Positions 36,101 to 45,518 of a DNA stretch of 64,000 nt are shown here, in pieces. Source of the DNA: Aspergillus flavus (Eukaryota; Ascomycota; Eurotiomycetes; Eurotiales; Aspergillaceae); contig NC_092407.1 of assembly GCF_009017415.1 (NCBI RefSeq), positions 5,084,001 through 5,148,000 on the forward strand. Direction: 5' to 3'. Each line of letters starts with the position of its first letter. Position 1 is the stretch's first letter. Under the pieces are notes generated by a model, which searched no databases, had not been told where the DNA came from, and was given only the letters and a program-made list of their open reading frames with translations. The position numbers were made by a program, and so were the translations under genes.

Positions 36101-39100
36101 TTCTCATGCTCGCATCCAGGCGGTGGAATTATATCGCCGTGCGTTTGCTGCCAGGCCTGAACAACTTATGGCGGATAGTTATGCTCAAGCATGTACTAGG
36201 TTGTCGACTCTTCCACACACGGCTTTGGAGGTTACCTCCTCAACAGATGTTCCAACAAACATTGCATTGATCGCTTATCCAAAGGTGGTGAACTGGACAA
36301 GCCCTGCTCCAATAGCAAGCCCGGGCGATATGATAAGCGCCACAACCATGTTCTCCTCACGAGGAACCTACTGGATGATTGATATGGCAACACCACTCGG
36401 GTTGTCAATTCTGAAGTGGATGGCGACAAACGGGGCACGGACGTTTGTTCTCGCTGGCAGAAATCCACGTATGCATGAGGCTTGGCTCGAGGAAATGTCT
36501 CGCCTGGGAGCGACTGTGAAGCCCTTGAAGATGGATGTTTCGAACAAAGAGTCCATTTTGTCGGCTTTCACCCACATCAAGGAGGCTTTACCACCCATTG
36601 CTGGTGTGTGCTATGCTCCCCTCGCTCTTTCCGATCAAGGGTTTGAGTATACTGTCGCAGACACGGGAGGTCTTGCCGCGACGGCTATGATCAATGCAGC
36701 AAAGTATCTCGACGAACTGTTGCCGACACCAACACTAGACTTCTTCGTCATCTTGACATCCCTTGTTTCAGTTATTGGAACTCCAAAACAGGTGGCGTAT
36801 CATGCCCCGTCACTATTTATGACAGACCTTATTCAGCGGCGAAGGATGAGAGGCCTGGTGGGATCTGTAATGGCCCTTGGTATGGTTGTCGATGCTGGCT
36901 ACTTTTCCAGGCAAGGCAAGGAAGTGATTCAACGCATGATGCACCATGGCTATGCCCCTCTGTCCGAGTCTGACCTACATTATGCCTTTGGCGAAGCGGT
37001 AGCTGCTGGAGCACCTGAGGCGGAGTCAAATCCCGAAATATTCTTTGGGCTTCAAATGATAGATTCGCAGATTGACCAGAGACGAGAGTCCACTTCTGTC
37101 TCTAACCATCTGCTTTCTCACTTCATTAAATCTCGCTCTGGAACCAAAGAGGGGCAGTGTGCTGGACAGGAAGATTCAGCTTCACTTCTTGTTCCTGACG
37201 AGCAGCTGCAAGAATTGGAGCCAGGGAAAAATGCATATGACAGTTTCCTTGCGCGCTTATCGGGCAAGGTTAGATCAATTCTACGACTGGGTGATCAAGC
37301 ATTGGATGTGCACACCCCCCTTCTGGACCTGGGCTGTGACTCACTTTTGGCTGTGGACATTCAGGCATGGGTTGCGAAAGAGTTTGATATCGACATTACT
37401 CCTATGGATGCACTACTGGACACTGTCGCAGGATTGTGCGAGAAAGCCGTCCCACGGCCTAATACCCCAAGCTTCGTGTTGGAAAAAGAAGACCAGCTTG
37501 TCAAAGATCTCGATTTCATAGACGTCGCGACAACTGCATCCCGCTCGGAACGAAGCAGCTCAGTGCAAGACATACCGCTCGATGGTACTAGTTCGGAGTC
37601 ATCCTGTGTCCTATGTCCTTCAGACTCCGGATTTGAACAAGTAAGAAACGACTTAGAACCAAGGTTCACACGGATCGAGAAGATGTCTCCACACCAGTCG
37701 CAGATCTGGTTCGCGGGTCATTGGATGAGGGACCCTACCCAGTATAACGTGGTTATATCTTATAATGTCGAGGGAAAATTTCCCGTCGACAGATTCAAAG
37801 AAGCCTTGGAACAGGCTGTCTCTATGCATGAGTCGCTACGGACTGCCTTCTTTTCGGATCCCAATAACGGTGACCTCCTTCAGGGCGTCTTGAAAGTCCC
37901 ACCACCCTTCTTCGAGCATGTCAGGACTCCAAGCGCTGCATCTGTTTCACAAGAGTTTAACAAGCTGGCGTCTTACCAATGGCGACTGGAAGACGGTGAA
38001 GTCATGAGAGTTACAGTGGTGTCTGTCGGTCAAGACCAGCACAGGGTCATATTCGGATACCACCACATTGTCATGGACGGTGCGAGTTGGTCTACATTCC
38101 TACATGACTTGAAGTGTATCTATGAGCAAAGGCCACCACGCGAGGTTGCGCAATACGTCGACTATTCTCTGATGCTGAATCGCGACATCCATAATGGAAC
38201 TTTCGCCAAAGAGCTAGAGTTTTGGAAGTCTGAGCTTCTACCACCACCAGAGATAATGCCCGTCCTCCCTCTCGCCAAGGCGAAGACGCGCATACCAACA
38301 GATAATTTCAAGGTACACACATCAACGCGCCATATTAGCATAGAGGCCACGGAAAGGATCAAGCAGGCAAGTCGCAGTCTTCGGGGCACGCCGTTTCATT
38401 TCTACCTCGCAACATTACAGGTCTTCCTCGCCGGATTGCTAAAGATCGAAAGTCTATGCATTGGAATGAGCGATGCGAATCGCAAACACCAGCAGTTCAC
38501 CGGGACTGTCGGCTATTTCCTGAATATGTTGCCTCTTCGGTTTGAGGTCCAGCAAACGGATAGCTTTGCCAATGTGTTCCAGAAGACATCTTCGAAAGTC
38601 CTGACCGCGTTGTTGAACTCTTCAGTTCCCTCCAATTTAGTCGTGGACGCACTGAATATCCCGCGAGTGTCGAATGTAACGCCTCTCTTCCAGGTGGCTA
38701 TCAATTACCGCGTCGGAGAGATCACCAGGATGTCCGTCGACGACTTTGACCTGAATTACGATCGGAGTGTAATGGGCAATGCGCCGTACGATATCTCCTT
38801 CCATGTCACGCCCTGCGCCAACGGCACCTCTATCGTGGAAGTAAACTGTCGGGACTATTTGTACTCGCCAAGAGCCACAGAAAGGATCATCGATGAATAT
38901 GTCAGGCTACTTGAGATTATGTCCTCGGATCCTTTGCAGTCCGTTCAGAGTAGTGTCGCCACTTCTGCTCCCATCAACGAGGATGGTCTCTCAGTTCAAC
39001 GTGGCCCGCGGATATCCCACGGCTGGCCAGCGACCCTACCGGAAAGGTTCCAGGATATGGTTGATCAATATGGAGATAGAATAGCCGTCACAGATCAAGG

Positions 39101-41897
39101 TCGGGAGTTCAGCTACTTGCAGCTCCAAGCGCAAAGCACCCGGATTGGAGAAAGTTTGCGCCAGAAAGGAGTCCGATCAGGAGACACAATCGCAGTCTTG
39201 TGCCCCCCATCAATGAACTCAGTGGCAAGCATGCTAGCTATCCTCCGAATCAGGGCGGTTTATGTGCCCCTCGACCTGAGCCTCCCAGCCGCAAGACATA
39301 AAGCTATGATCTTGGCTTCCCCTGTTAGAGCACTAGTTTGCGTGTCTTCAACTGTGGAGAAAGTCTCAGAATTAGGGGTTTCGACCATTCTCAACCTGTC
39401 CGAGATTCCAGATATTCCGGTTCCGTCCACAAGATTTACGAATAGCGCAAAGGGTGATTCTTTGTCGATTTTATTATACACAAGCGGCTCCACAGGCCAG
39501 CCAAAAGGCGTCTGTCTGCCCCAGAGCGGCTTCATCAATTACCTCGCTGCCAAGAGGAAAGAACTCGGTCTCGATAGCTCGACGGTCGTCCTTCAACAAA
39601 GCTCACTGGGATTCGACATGGGACTTGCACAGACTCTCAATGCCATCATGAACGGAGGAAAGCTTGTCATTGTGCCACAAGAATTACGAGGAGACTCGAT
39701 TGAAATTGCAAGAATTATCCGCGATCAGAAGGTGACTTTCACGCTAGCCACTCCGTCCGAATACCTCGTCATGCTCCAACATGGTCGTGAATACCTCAAC
39801 AATTACACCGGATGGCGGCACGCCTGCCTTGGGGGTGAGCCATTCACAGACCAGCTCAAGAGGGAGTTTGTGAGGCTGGGAAAGAACTGCCCTGTGGTGC
39901 AGGACTCCTACGGTGTGACCGAGATTTCCGCCTGCACAACCTTTGAGACGATGTCTGCCTCGCAGCTGGAAGACGCACGGAGCGTTGGGAGGACAATTCC
40001 GAACACCTCTTTGTATATTGTGGATACGGACTGCAACCTTGTCGCTACTGGGGAGCCTGGGGAGATTTGTATCAGTGGCGCCGGTGTTGCATTGGGGTAC
40101 CTAAATGAGGAACAGACCAGGTTGAAATTCGTGCAAGATCCATTTGCTTTGCCCGATGATATAGCCAGAGGATGGACTCGAATGTACCGTACCGGCGACA
40201 AAGCCAAACTGCTTCATGATGGTTCTCTGATCCTGATGGGCCGGATGGACGGAAACACGGAGATCAAGGTTCGAGGACTTCGGATTGATCTCGAAGACGT
40301 GGCTTCCACCATGGTAAACTGTCACCCAGATCTGCTGTCATCGGCCATCGTGTGTGTCAAGGGCAAAGGGGTTTCAGAAACACTTGTTGCCTTTGTTGCC
40401 CTGATGCCTGGACAGACTGCTAGTGACGTTGAGCTACAACATCTCGCCAGCAATCTTCCTTTGCCACAATACATGCGCCCTTCCACAATCATCTGTCTAG
40501 ATGAGCTACCCCGAACTGCGAACGGAAAGATTGATCGGAAAAGAATAGATGCCATGCCATGGACGGCGCCGACGATATTGAGTCAGCCATCGAAACGGCT
40601 TACGTTGGGCGAAGGTGAGCTTAAGCTACTTTGGCAGGTTTTATTACCGGGCAAGCACATCCAACCCGAGTCGGACTTTTTCCTCCTCGGGGGAAATTCT
40701 ACGCTGCTGGTCAGGTTACAAGGCGCGATCCGGACCTCCATTGGGGTGTCACTCACTCTCCGGGAGATGTACGGCGCCAGCACCCTGGCGCAGATGGCAC
40801 TCAAGGTTGATGCCCGGAAAGCTGAATCACCATCAATGACAATCAACTGGCTTGCAGAAACAGCGATACCGCAAAATATCCTTGATCGCGTAAGTTCAAC
40901 GTCAAACATCAATCTACCTAAGCATTTCCAAGGATCAGGTTGTCAAATACTCCTCACTGGCTCGACAAGCTTTCTAGGGAGAGTGCTGGTGCAGGTCCTC
41001 CTCCAGGTGCCCGAGGTGGAAAGAGTGCATTGTATCGCCGTGGAAAAGGAGCAGGAACACGTCCTCCCCACCAGTGACAAAGTATCGCTCTATTATGGAA
41101 GCCTTCTCGACCCAAATCTGGGTCTTTCCACTGCAGAATGGGCGTCCCTGCAAGACCGGATCGACGTGGTGATCCACAACGGCTCGAATGGCCACTGCCT
41201 CAACACCTACAACTCCCTGAAAGGGCCCAATCTGGGCTCAACTCATCGCCTCGCCGAATTTGCCCTCCAGTCGCAAATCCCCCTGCACTATATCTCCTCC
41301 GGAAGGGTCATCCTCCAGTCCGGACAGACCGCTCTCGGGCCAACATCAGTATCCTTCCACCCTCCTCCGCTCGACGGGTCTGACGGGCTCACAGCAACCA
41401 AATGGGCCAGCGAAGTCTTCCTCGAGCGCTTGGCCGAGCACACGGATATAAGCATTAGTATTCACCGTCCCTGCACACCCATCGGCGATCAGGCTCCAGC
41501 ACAGGACGCACTGAACTCGCTCCTTCGCTACTCTGTCAACCTCGGCGCGACGCCCCGACTTACAAGAATGGAAGGATACTTGGACTTTCAGAAGGTAGAG
41601 ATCATTGCGCAGGAGATCGCAACACTAGTGACATCCAGATTCACCAAGCGTTCGAATACATCATCGTTCACAACACCCGGGGTTTCCTTTTTCCACCACT
41701 CGAGCAATGTCAAGGTTCCGGTGAAGAGCTTCAAGGAATATATGGAGAAGGTGCATGGTCGACCGTTCCAAGAGCTTGGCTTGCGAGAGTGGAGCTCTTT
41801 GGCATTGGAACAGGGCATTGAGCCACTTATTCCGAGCTTCTTGGAAGCGGTTGATGATAACGAAGAAACATTGCGATATCCCTACTTGGGTAATTAA
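30177..41897 (+). CDS. cpaA: CpaA, hybrid PKS-NRPS making cyclo-acetoacetyl-L-tryptophan
   Basis: A single uninterrupted frame from the ATG at 30,177 encodes 3,906 residues, the reported length of the full CPA synthase. In-frame codons upstream begin with TTG and are not needed. Domain order is KS-AT-DH-MT-KR-ACP-C-A-T-R. Visible residues: KS C176 (TACSSS), AT S647 (GHSSGE), DH H937 (HPLLG), ACP S2389 (LGCDSL), condensation HHIVMDG (H2629, H2630, D2634), adenylation TSGSTGQPKG near 3100, thiolation S3508 (LGGNS), and the reductase-like nucleotide motif GSTSFLG near 3595. It makes acetoacetyl from acetate units, condenses it with L-Trp and releases it by Dieckmann cyclisation. DH, MT and KR motifs look degenerate, and the R domain has L3738 in place of the catalytic Tyr, with K3742 kept. 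The gene is intact, unlike the truncated copy in A. oryzae RIB40. Confidence 0.97.
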   Translation: MRMPIAVIGTACRFPGDVASPSQLWDLLSNPKDVLSDLDHKRLNLSSFHHHSGEHHGATDVPNKSYILEEDVHHFDAAFFNISAAEAEAMDPQQRLLLETTYEALEAAGYTLKQMRGSSTSVFIGAMTSDYHDIQTRDLDTISRWHATGTSPSILSNRISYFFDLKGPSMTVNTACSSSLVALHQAVQSLRNGDCTAAIVGGVNLLLDPEVYISHSNLHMLSPTSRCRMWDRDADGYARGEGCASIVIKTLDQALKDGDDVECIIRETAVNSDGRSAGITMPSPEAQATLIREAYERSGLDPVRDRCQYFECHGTGTQAGDPVEAQAIQQTFYPKNAAFSPDDKLYVGSIKTLIGHLEGCAGLAGLMKAIMCLKNRTITPNMFFDKLNPKITPFYDHLRIPTNTMPWPPVAHGCPLRASVNSFGFGGTNAHAIVESYVPSQPESQASYCKESNRQKYTNSGPFVFSAHTQESLYSNIERTARYVRSNEALDLGHLAWTLAKRTVLPFKIAITALSREELLGNIDKAIVEYKASKASEQGPSPWKHPPEPHRIMGIFTGQGAQWAGMGRELLLASPVFRKSIERCERALANLHDGPSWSLQEELLADKPSSRLSNPAISQPVTTAIEIAAYDLLCTSGVSVEAVVGHSSGEIVAAYALSIISAEDAMKIAYYRGLHAKPARSGGMLAVSLSFHDARELCSRPSFSGRIVVAASNGPASTTLSGDYDAILEVKALLDRKKTFARTLQVDVAYHSHHMIPCSTAYLESLRACNIQVKSPRSGCTWISSVTGRNAILDEDVQRFSATYWVDNMVKPVLFSQALESSLCGTQDLGACIEFGPHPALRGPVLDTLKSKGASSVLYTSLLHRGHNDLKAASSAVGYLWERMADRVDLASFLQGFRSQPLQLIKGLPTYSWDHGRGFWRESRVSRRYRLEGTQLHPLLGRRSADEFPNELRWKNILHLKEMPWAEGYKEDGRVVLSAAFYLSSLLSAASSAPVCQHVVLLELNNFVVMEPITLEEYGNGVEYITTIQFHNEDFRTTLNTRLDAEASCHACNSGESVLTKLCTARLTLHLSDASCSDCDRLPPRDQRNDLLAPVHVSDLYDSFEQVGMSYSGPFRSITSIQRSLGEATASATWAADTIPESVLHPAMVEVSFQAMMCAFASPLTEELRTPFYAKEVRRVVVTPRLAPEGASCGIDAFVTGVHRDVVEGDVSLYKPDGNAIIQIEGLVMKNIPQPESSSDRNLFSHVVWESDPFGYSLISDPTPKENMEWKRAADIVALYHFRRAVEEIDPLESAGFTPHHQLLYCEISRIAADGKGCEYYITDPDRVQMSEESILAMIEKYADIVDLQSIHSLGKALPAILRGEVDLVNTPNKLDTIEDFTQTAGMFSQMNKDICSIIRRIVHKHPHMNVLELDAGTSVVTHQILEVVHDKYTSYCLGSADPVLLNKTLATLSAQHRNLYSKVIDLTTVNAGEHGNDKYDMIIAANPLHATDTSDNLFEVCRAMLKPGGYLVFVRLSGRMSVSLLCACGWLPQWWQGYDQDAQTWSNMSTVRYDSQLRSKGFSGIDHIIHDSMNSNGDGLSVMVTQAVNDTVMMLREPMNSTGLAPLTETVVFVGGKTLSVARLLQSIQRIVAASGTATTVVEDIDRLELNGLTKQHSIISLVELDEPFFSRGAFHERLLVFKELVTRSKHVLWLTTRNMTSISVAIGRAMRSERGADISLQFLGLSTVANISPSAVVEVFLRLTWSFVPVLTDGEVLWTNEPELQWDGSTLRIPRLVWDHKRNKRYNYRHRQGRPEAGLPQTAVPLSPRVSTNSVAVQIKYSCLVCTDVYLWVGARIDRQGNVVGISDHVSFVIHARLDHVHNLSDEHDLSPDALRATASFTLAYLLIKSLSGPILLYEPDELLAAAVEQAREPEQTVYFVTSKYNDCRRGWIAVHPHASRRMVERMLPRKVSAFVDFSSGDDYIVTTLRDIYSHARIQAVELYRRAFAARPEQLMADSYAQACTRLSTLPHTALEVTSSTDVPTNIALIAYPKVVNWTSPAPIASPGDMISATTMFSSRGTYWMIDMATPLGLSILKWMATNGARTFVLAGRNPRMHEAWLEEMSRLGATVKPLKMDVSNKESILSAFTHIKEALPPIAGVCYAPLALSDQGFEYTVADTGGLAATAMINAAKYLDELLPTPTLDFFVILTSLVSVIGTPKQVAYHAPSLFMTDLIQRRRMRGLVGSVMALGMVVDAGYFSRQGKEVIQRMMHHGYAPLSESDLHYAFGEAVAAGAPEAESNPEIFFGLQMIDSQIDQRRESTSVSNHLLSHFIKSRSGTKEGQCAGQEDSASLLVPDEQLQELEPGKNAYDSFLARLSGKVRSILRLGDQALDVHTPLLDLGCDSLLAVDIQAWVAKEFDIDITPMDALLDTVAGLCEKAVPRPNTPSFVLEKEDQLVKDLDFIDVATTASRSERSSSVQDIPLDGTSSESSCVLCPSDSGFEQVRNDLEPRFTRIEKMSPHQSQIWFAGHWMRDPTQYNVVISYNVEGKFPVDRFKEALEQAVSMHESLRTAFFSDPNNGDLLQGVLKVPPPFFEHVRTPSAASVSQEFNKLASYQWRLEDGEVMRVTVVSVGQDQHRVIFGYHHIVMDGASWSTFLHDLKCIYEQRPPREVAQYVDYSLMLNRDIHNGTFAKELEFWKSELLPPPEIMPVLPLAKAKTRIPTDNFKVHTSTRHISIEATERIKQASRSLRGTPFHFYLATLQVFLAGLLKIESLCIGMSDANRKHQQFTGTVGYFLNMLPLRFEVQQTDSFANVFQKTSSKVLTALLNSSVPSNLVVDALNIPRVSNVTPLFQVAINYRVGEITRMSVDDFDLNYDRSVMGNAPYDISFHVTPCANGTSIVEVNCRDYLYSPRATERIIDEYVRLLEIMSSDPLQSVQSSVATSAPINEDGLSVQRGPRISHGWPATLPERFQDMVDQYGDRIAVTDQGREFSYLQLQAQSTRIGESLRQKGVRSGDTIAVLCPPSMNSVASMLAILRIRAVYVPLDLSLPAARHKAMILASPVRALVCVSSTVEKVSELGVSTILNLSEIPDIPVPSTRFTNSAKGDSLSILLYTSGSTGQPKGVCLPQSGFINYLAAKRKELGLDSSTVVLQQSSLGFDMGLAQTLNAIMNGGKLVIVPQELRGDSIEIARIIRDQKVTFTLATPSEYLVMLQHGREYLNNYTGWRHACLGGEPFTDQLKREFVRLGKNCPVVQDSYGVTEISACTTFETMSASQLEDARSVGRTIPNTSLYIVDTDCNLVATGEPGEICISGAGVALGYLNEEQTRLKFVQDPFALPDDIARGWTRMYRTGDKAKLLHDGSLILMGRMDGNTEIKVRGLRIDLEDVASTMVNCHPDLLSSAIVCVKGKGVSETLVAFVALMPGQTASDVELQHLASNLPLPQYMRPSTIICLDELPRTANGKIDRKRIDAMPWTAPTILSQPSKRLTLGEGELKLLWQVLLPGKHIQPESDFFLLGGNSTLLVRLQGAIRTSIGVSLTLREMYGASTLAQMALKVDARKAESPSMTINWLAETAIPQNILDRVSSTSNINLPKHFQGSGCQILLTGSTSFLGRVLVQVLLQVPEVERVHCIAVEKEQEHVLPTSDKVSLYYGSLLDPNLGLSTAEWASLQDRIDVVIHNGSNGHCLNTYNSLKGPNLGSTHRLAEFALQSQIPLHYISSGRVILQSGQTALGPTSVSFHPPPLDGSDGLTATKWASEVFLERLAEHTDISISIHRPCTPIGDQAPAQDALNSLLRYSVNLGATPRLTRMEGYLDFQKVEIIAQEIATLVTSRFTKRSNTSSFTTPGVSFFHHSSNVKVPVKSFKEYMEKVHGRPFQELGLREWSSLALEQGIEPLIPSFLEAVDDNEETLRYPYLGN

Positions 41898-42336
41898 CCA
41901 TCGTCATGGGTGTTCGAAGTAAATATATATGTAATGTCCTTGTCGAGATGAATGTGTATAGTAGAAATATATTTTTGATTAACCTGGTTCTATTAAATAT
42001 TTTGAAGATGGACAAAGATGTGAACTAATCAGGACTGAGGCGAAACAGAAGATGTTGACCCAGTTGTTGTTTAATGCACTATAGGCGGACGTGGCACATC
42101 GCCGGAACCAACCCGCCTCCCACTCACTGCGTATCAATAGACATTCGGGAGCGCTCCGGCCTATAGGGGCCGCCAACACGCTTATGCAGTTCTGATTCAG
42201 GGTACGGGATTCGCATAGGCAATATGAAACCTGTGTTTTACATCTCAGAACTGCGTTATCCTCGTTGCTTTGACACACTGGAGCCCTTGAAACATCCCCA
42301 GACCCTTGACCCTGACCCCGGCTCCCTAACTACACC
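41898..42336. other. Spacer between cpaA and cpaR
   Basis: About 440 bases holding the cpaA 3' region and the cpaR promoter. No gene is seen. Confidence 0.65.
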
Positions 42337-44189
42337 ATGTCAGAGACCCATCAAAACACATTAACATGGAAAGGCACTCGGTTACCCGCTGGAGAAGCAT
42401 GCAATGGCTGTCGGGAACGCAAACGGCGTTGTGTGAGACGGAAGCGCGAACTACCCTGCTTGTCCTGCCAAGCGGAAAATCGCCCTTGTGATGTTTCATG
42501 GTATGACCTACGCTTCTCCTGAAAGAATGTCACAACTAATTGGTACATTGCTCCAGGTATCGGAGACGAAGACGTCGACGCCGCGGCCCCGATAAGCGGA
42601 ATTGCAAGTCACTTAGGGTCCTGGATGGTCAGAGTGCTGAACCCTTCAACATGCACCAACAGCCAGACACTGCCTCATGCAGCGAGATCCAGCATGGCAT
42701 AGAGACTGACGAATGTGGTTCTCAATGCCGCATACCGAGTCAATCTCCAGGTCCCAATCCTGAGCCTCAGCCCGCTGCTTCAACGTACTCCCTATGCCTT
42801 CCGAGTTACGTTACGGGTGTCCCTAAACACCTTGCTCTTGTTACCCTTAATGCCCTACGAGAAAAGGGAGCATTTACTCTCCCACCAGCAGAAATACAGA
42901 CCTATCTGATAAGCAGTTACATAATGCATGTGCACCCTAACATGCCCTTTCTGGATCTTGAGCGGCTGCTAGAAGCAGTAATATTGCGGTATCGTGGTCG
43001 TCAAACGAGCATGCTACTATTACAGGCTGTCATGTTCGCAGGGTCCATCTTTCTTGATCCGGTATACCTACACTTGATGGGATACACATCCAGGAGAGCC
43101 GCCATGAGAGACCTCTTTGGTCGTGCCAAGCTTCTTTACGAGTGTGGCTTCGAGGTGCAACCGACATATAAATTGCAGTCCCTGCTGCTGTTTACACTGT
43201 TTCATGAGGACGATCTGGCAGGCTCGTCGTTCTGGATGGGCGAGGCCTGGAACTTAGCAAAGACAATCGGGCTACAGTATGATCTCCAGGAGGTACCTGT
43301 TGATGAGAGCAGCTCTGAGCTGGCATTCCGCAGGCGCCTTTGGTGGTGTGTATACACTCGAGACCGACTCCTCGCTCTGAGCACCAGGTCTGCTATGCAC
43401 ATAAGCGATGGAGACTTCAACGTGCCTATGTTGGCCCTAGCTGACTTCAAGTCTTGCTTTGGGACGGCGGAAGCGTATAGGGCTCTGCAACTTGATTCCG
43501 ATTTGCGTACTGATGGGACAAAGACCGCGCTGGCTTTAACGTTCATCTACAAGACTAAGCTGTCTCAATTAATAGGTCGTGTCCTTATGTCCCAGTACAC
43601 TATCGGATCGGCATCGCCAACAACAATGCTATATTATCCCAGGCCTACGCCGATCTCTCTCTCCGACTTCCTTGGAATGGAAAACGACCTGGATGTGTGG
43701 GAGACAAGCCTCCCTTCATTGCTCGAGTTCCCTCTTCCGCTGCTCTCACCGGTCTCGCAGGCAGAGAAGATCATTTACGCCCAACGGGCTATGCTGCATA
43801 TGATATATCTGACGTGCATAAACGCTTTACATCGGCCTTGGTCATCGTCGGCGCAGCCCACGAGTAGTGACCCCTGGGAGGGCGCATTCCGAGACCTGTC
43901 CGCATGGAAGATCGAATACGCGTCGCAAGCCATTCTTATGATTGCCAACCATCTGCACTCGATTGGTCTGACGAACTTCCTTGCAGACACCGCGGTGCCT
44001 TCTCTCCTGTCTGCCATGATTACCCACATTGTCAGGCTTAACTCGGATATCCTCGTAGCGCCAGAAGCCAACGCCGTCTGTTTCGTGCAAGGGTGGGAAT
44101 GCCTTCAAGGCCTTCGCGAGAAGTATGAATGGGCAAGGCATGCCGCGGCGTTCATCCGTTTCACGACGAGGGAATTGCGGACTGGTTAG
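42337..44189 (+). CDS. cpaR: CpaR (CtfR1), Zn2Cys6 transcription factor of the CPA cluster
   Basis: Two exons, 42337-42500 and 42557-44189, with a 56-nt intron encode 598 residues. Residues near 26-56 form a Zn2Cys6 binuclear cluster: CNGCRERKRRC followed by CLSC and a sixth Cys. The splice then creates a strongly basic Arg-rich linker (about eight Arg in a row). The rest has the fungal-specific transcription factor domain pattern, including RRLWWCVYTRDRLLAL at mid-protein. The position directly downstream of cpaA matches ctfR1. It probably controls the CPA genes, though published knockouts suggest a limited effect. It looks intact. Confidence 0.88.
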
Positions 44190-45154
44190 CAAACTGTTAT
44201 AGTGTACAGATATTGTCCTTAGCGCCTAGAATGAAAGAACATGCCGATAATATCCTCCTGTTCACTGGTCTATGCTTCCTACACCCTTGAGCTACAACTA
44301 CGAATATCCTGTGAATGTAAAATGGGGTTGACTGTGGCATCGTCATACCATTTATATATCCTTAGAAAGGATTCCACAGGAATACTACCAACACTCCTCT
44401 CTTCGGCTCGCCAGCGGCGCGAGCAGCCGGAGCGCATTCCCATAATATATCATGTTTTTCAATTTAGGATCCATCTCATGCTTTATGAGGCCGACCCAGC
44501 ACATGGAATTTGGCAGCTGGCGGTGATCGTTGTATATGTGTTTTGTATAGACTAGTATTTAGAGGACTGTTCATCGATGTGGCACTTTTGGTGTTTTGCT
44601 ACGACTATGCAGCAGTGCGTCAGCGAGCAGTGCAGGACCGCAAGCAATGCAACTAACATCTAACAGGCTGAACCATACAACCAAAAACGCCTGAACCACA
44701 GAACTGACAAGCCTGTCCCGGTCAGGGTGACTCCAAGGAGTGAGCACGTGCGGTGATCTCCGACGAAGGGCTCTACCGAAGCTTTTGGACGACTTAAAAC
44801 GCTGATCCGCAAGCTAATAGATGGTTTAGTGTGAAAATGCCCTGCGTTATCTATCTGGGATACGGGCTGGCTGGAATCAGGTCTGAGTATCGCCGCCTCT
44901 ATCCTGATACAGGCGATCTAGTCGAGGCGCCCTTTAGAAAGCAGTATCACATATCCGCTACCTATTTGAGCCTCAGCAGAGGACCAGTGGTTGGGCAATG
45001 GAGCGGTATTTTGCGTGTCATTTTCCCTGTAATCGGTCTACTGTTGGTTTTGTGGGTCAACATCTAGAGACTACCGAGAGGTACAGCCAATGCATCTCCC
45101 CAATGTTCGCTGGTGGATATACACTAGTCAAGTCTTATTCATGCTGGGAGCCAG

Positions 45155-45196
<42 letters not shown>

Positions 45197-45518
45197 AACA
45201 GGTCCTGGAGGGACGGGAGAGCGACCGGAATGCTTCCGTTGCGCGGAACCGATGGCGCTTGCTACGCTACGCTGTATCCAAGCCATGGCTATCCTGACTG
45301 CTATCTATGGGATACCACAGCCCCATAAACGCAAGGGAGCCATCTGTGTTTACCGGGGAAGCGGGCGCCTCATTGGATAGCAACGGCATAGTGAGCTATT
45401 TGGCCACTTGTCCTGCATACTATCTACCAATATGCAAATCTGAACGCTCAGTCAATGATCTATAACGTCAAATTATCTAAATCACAAAAGGTTATACATA
45501 TATGACTTCTTATCGCCA
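44190..45518. other. Intergenic region with poly-A tract
   Basis: About 1.3 kb between cpaR and the next minus-strand gene. Short frames such as 44,837-45,067 have no motif. The only striking element is the 40-base A run listed separately. Confidence 0.6.
45155..45194 (+). repeat. 40-base poly-A tract
   Basis: Forty consecutive A residues. No retroelement coding sequence or clear target-site duplication is visible beside it, so it may be a simple homopolymer, the tail of a very short retroposed fragment, or an assembly effect. Confidence 0.9.

Noticed and set aside
42540..42556. Separate start of cpaR exon 2 at 42,540
   Set aside because: The frame there is part of an intron ending in CAG at 42,556; joining exon 1 to exon 2 keeps the zinc cluster with its basic linker.
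44831..45067. 78-codon protein with hydrophobic tail
   Set aside because: It starts with GTG, has no motif and sits in an otherwise empty spacer.
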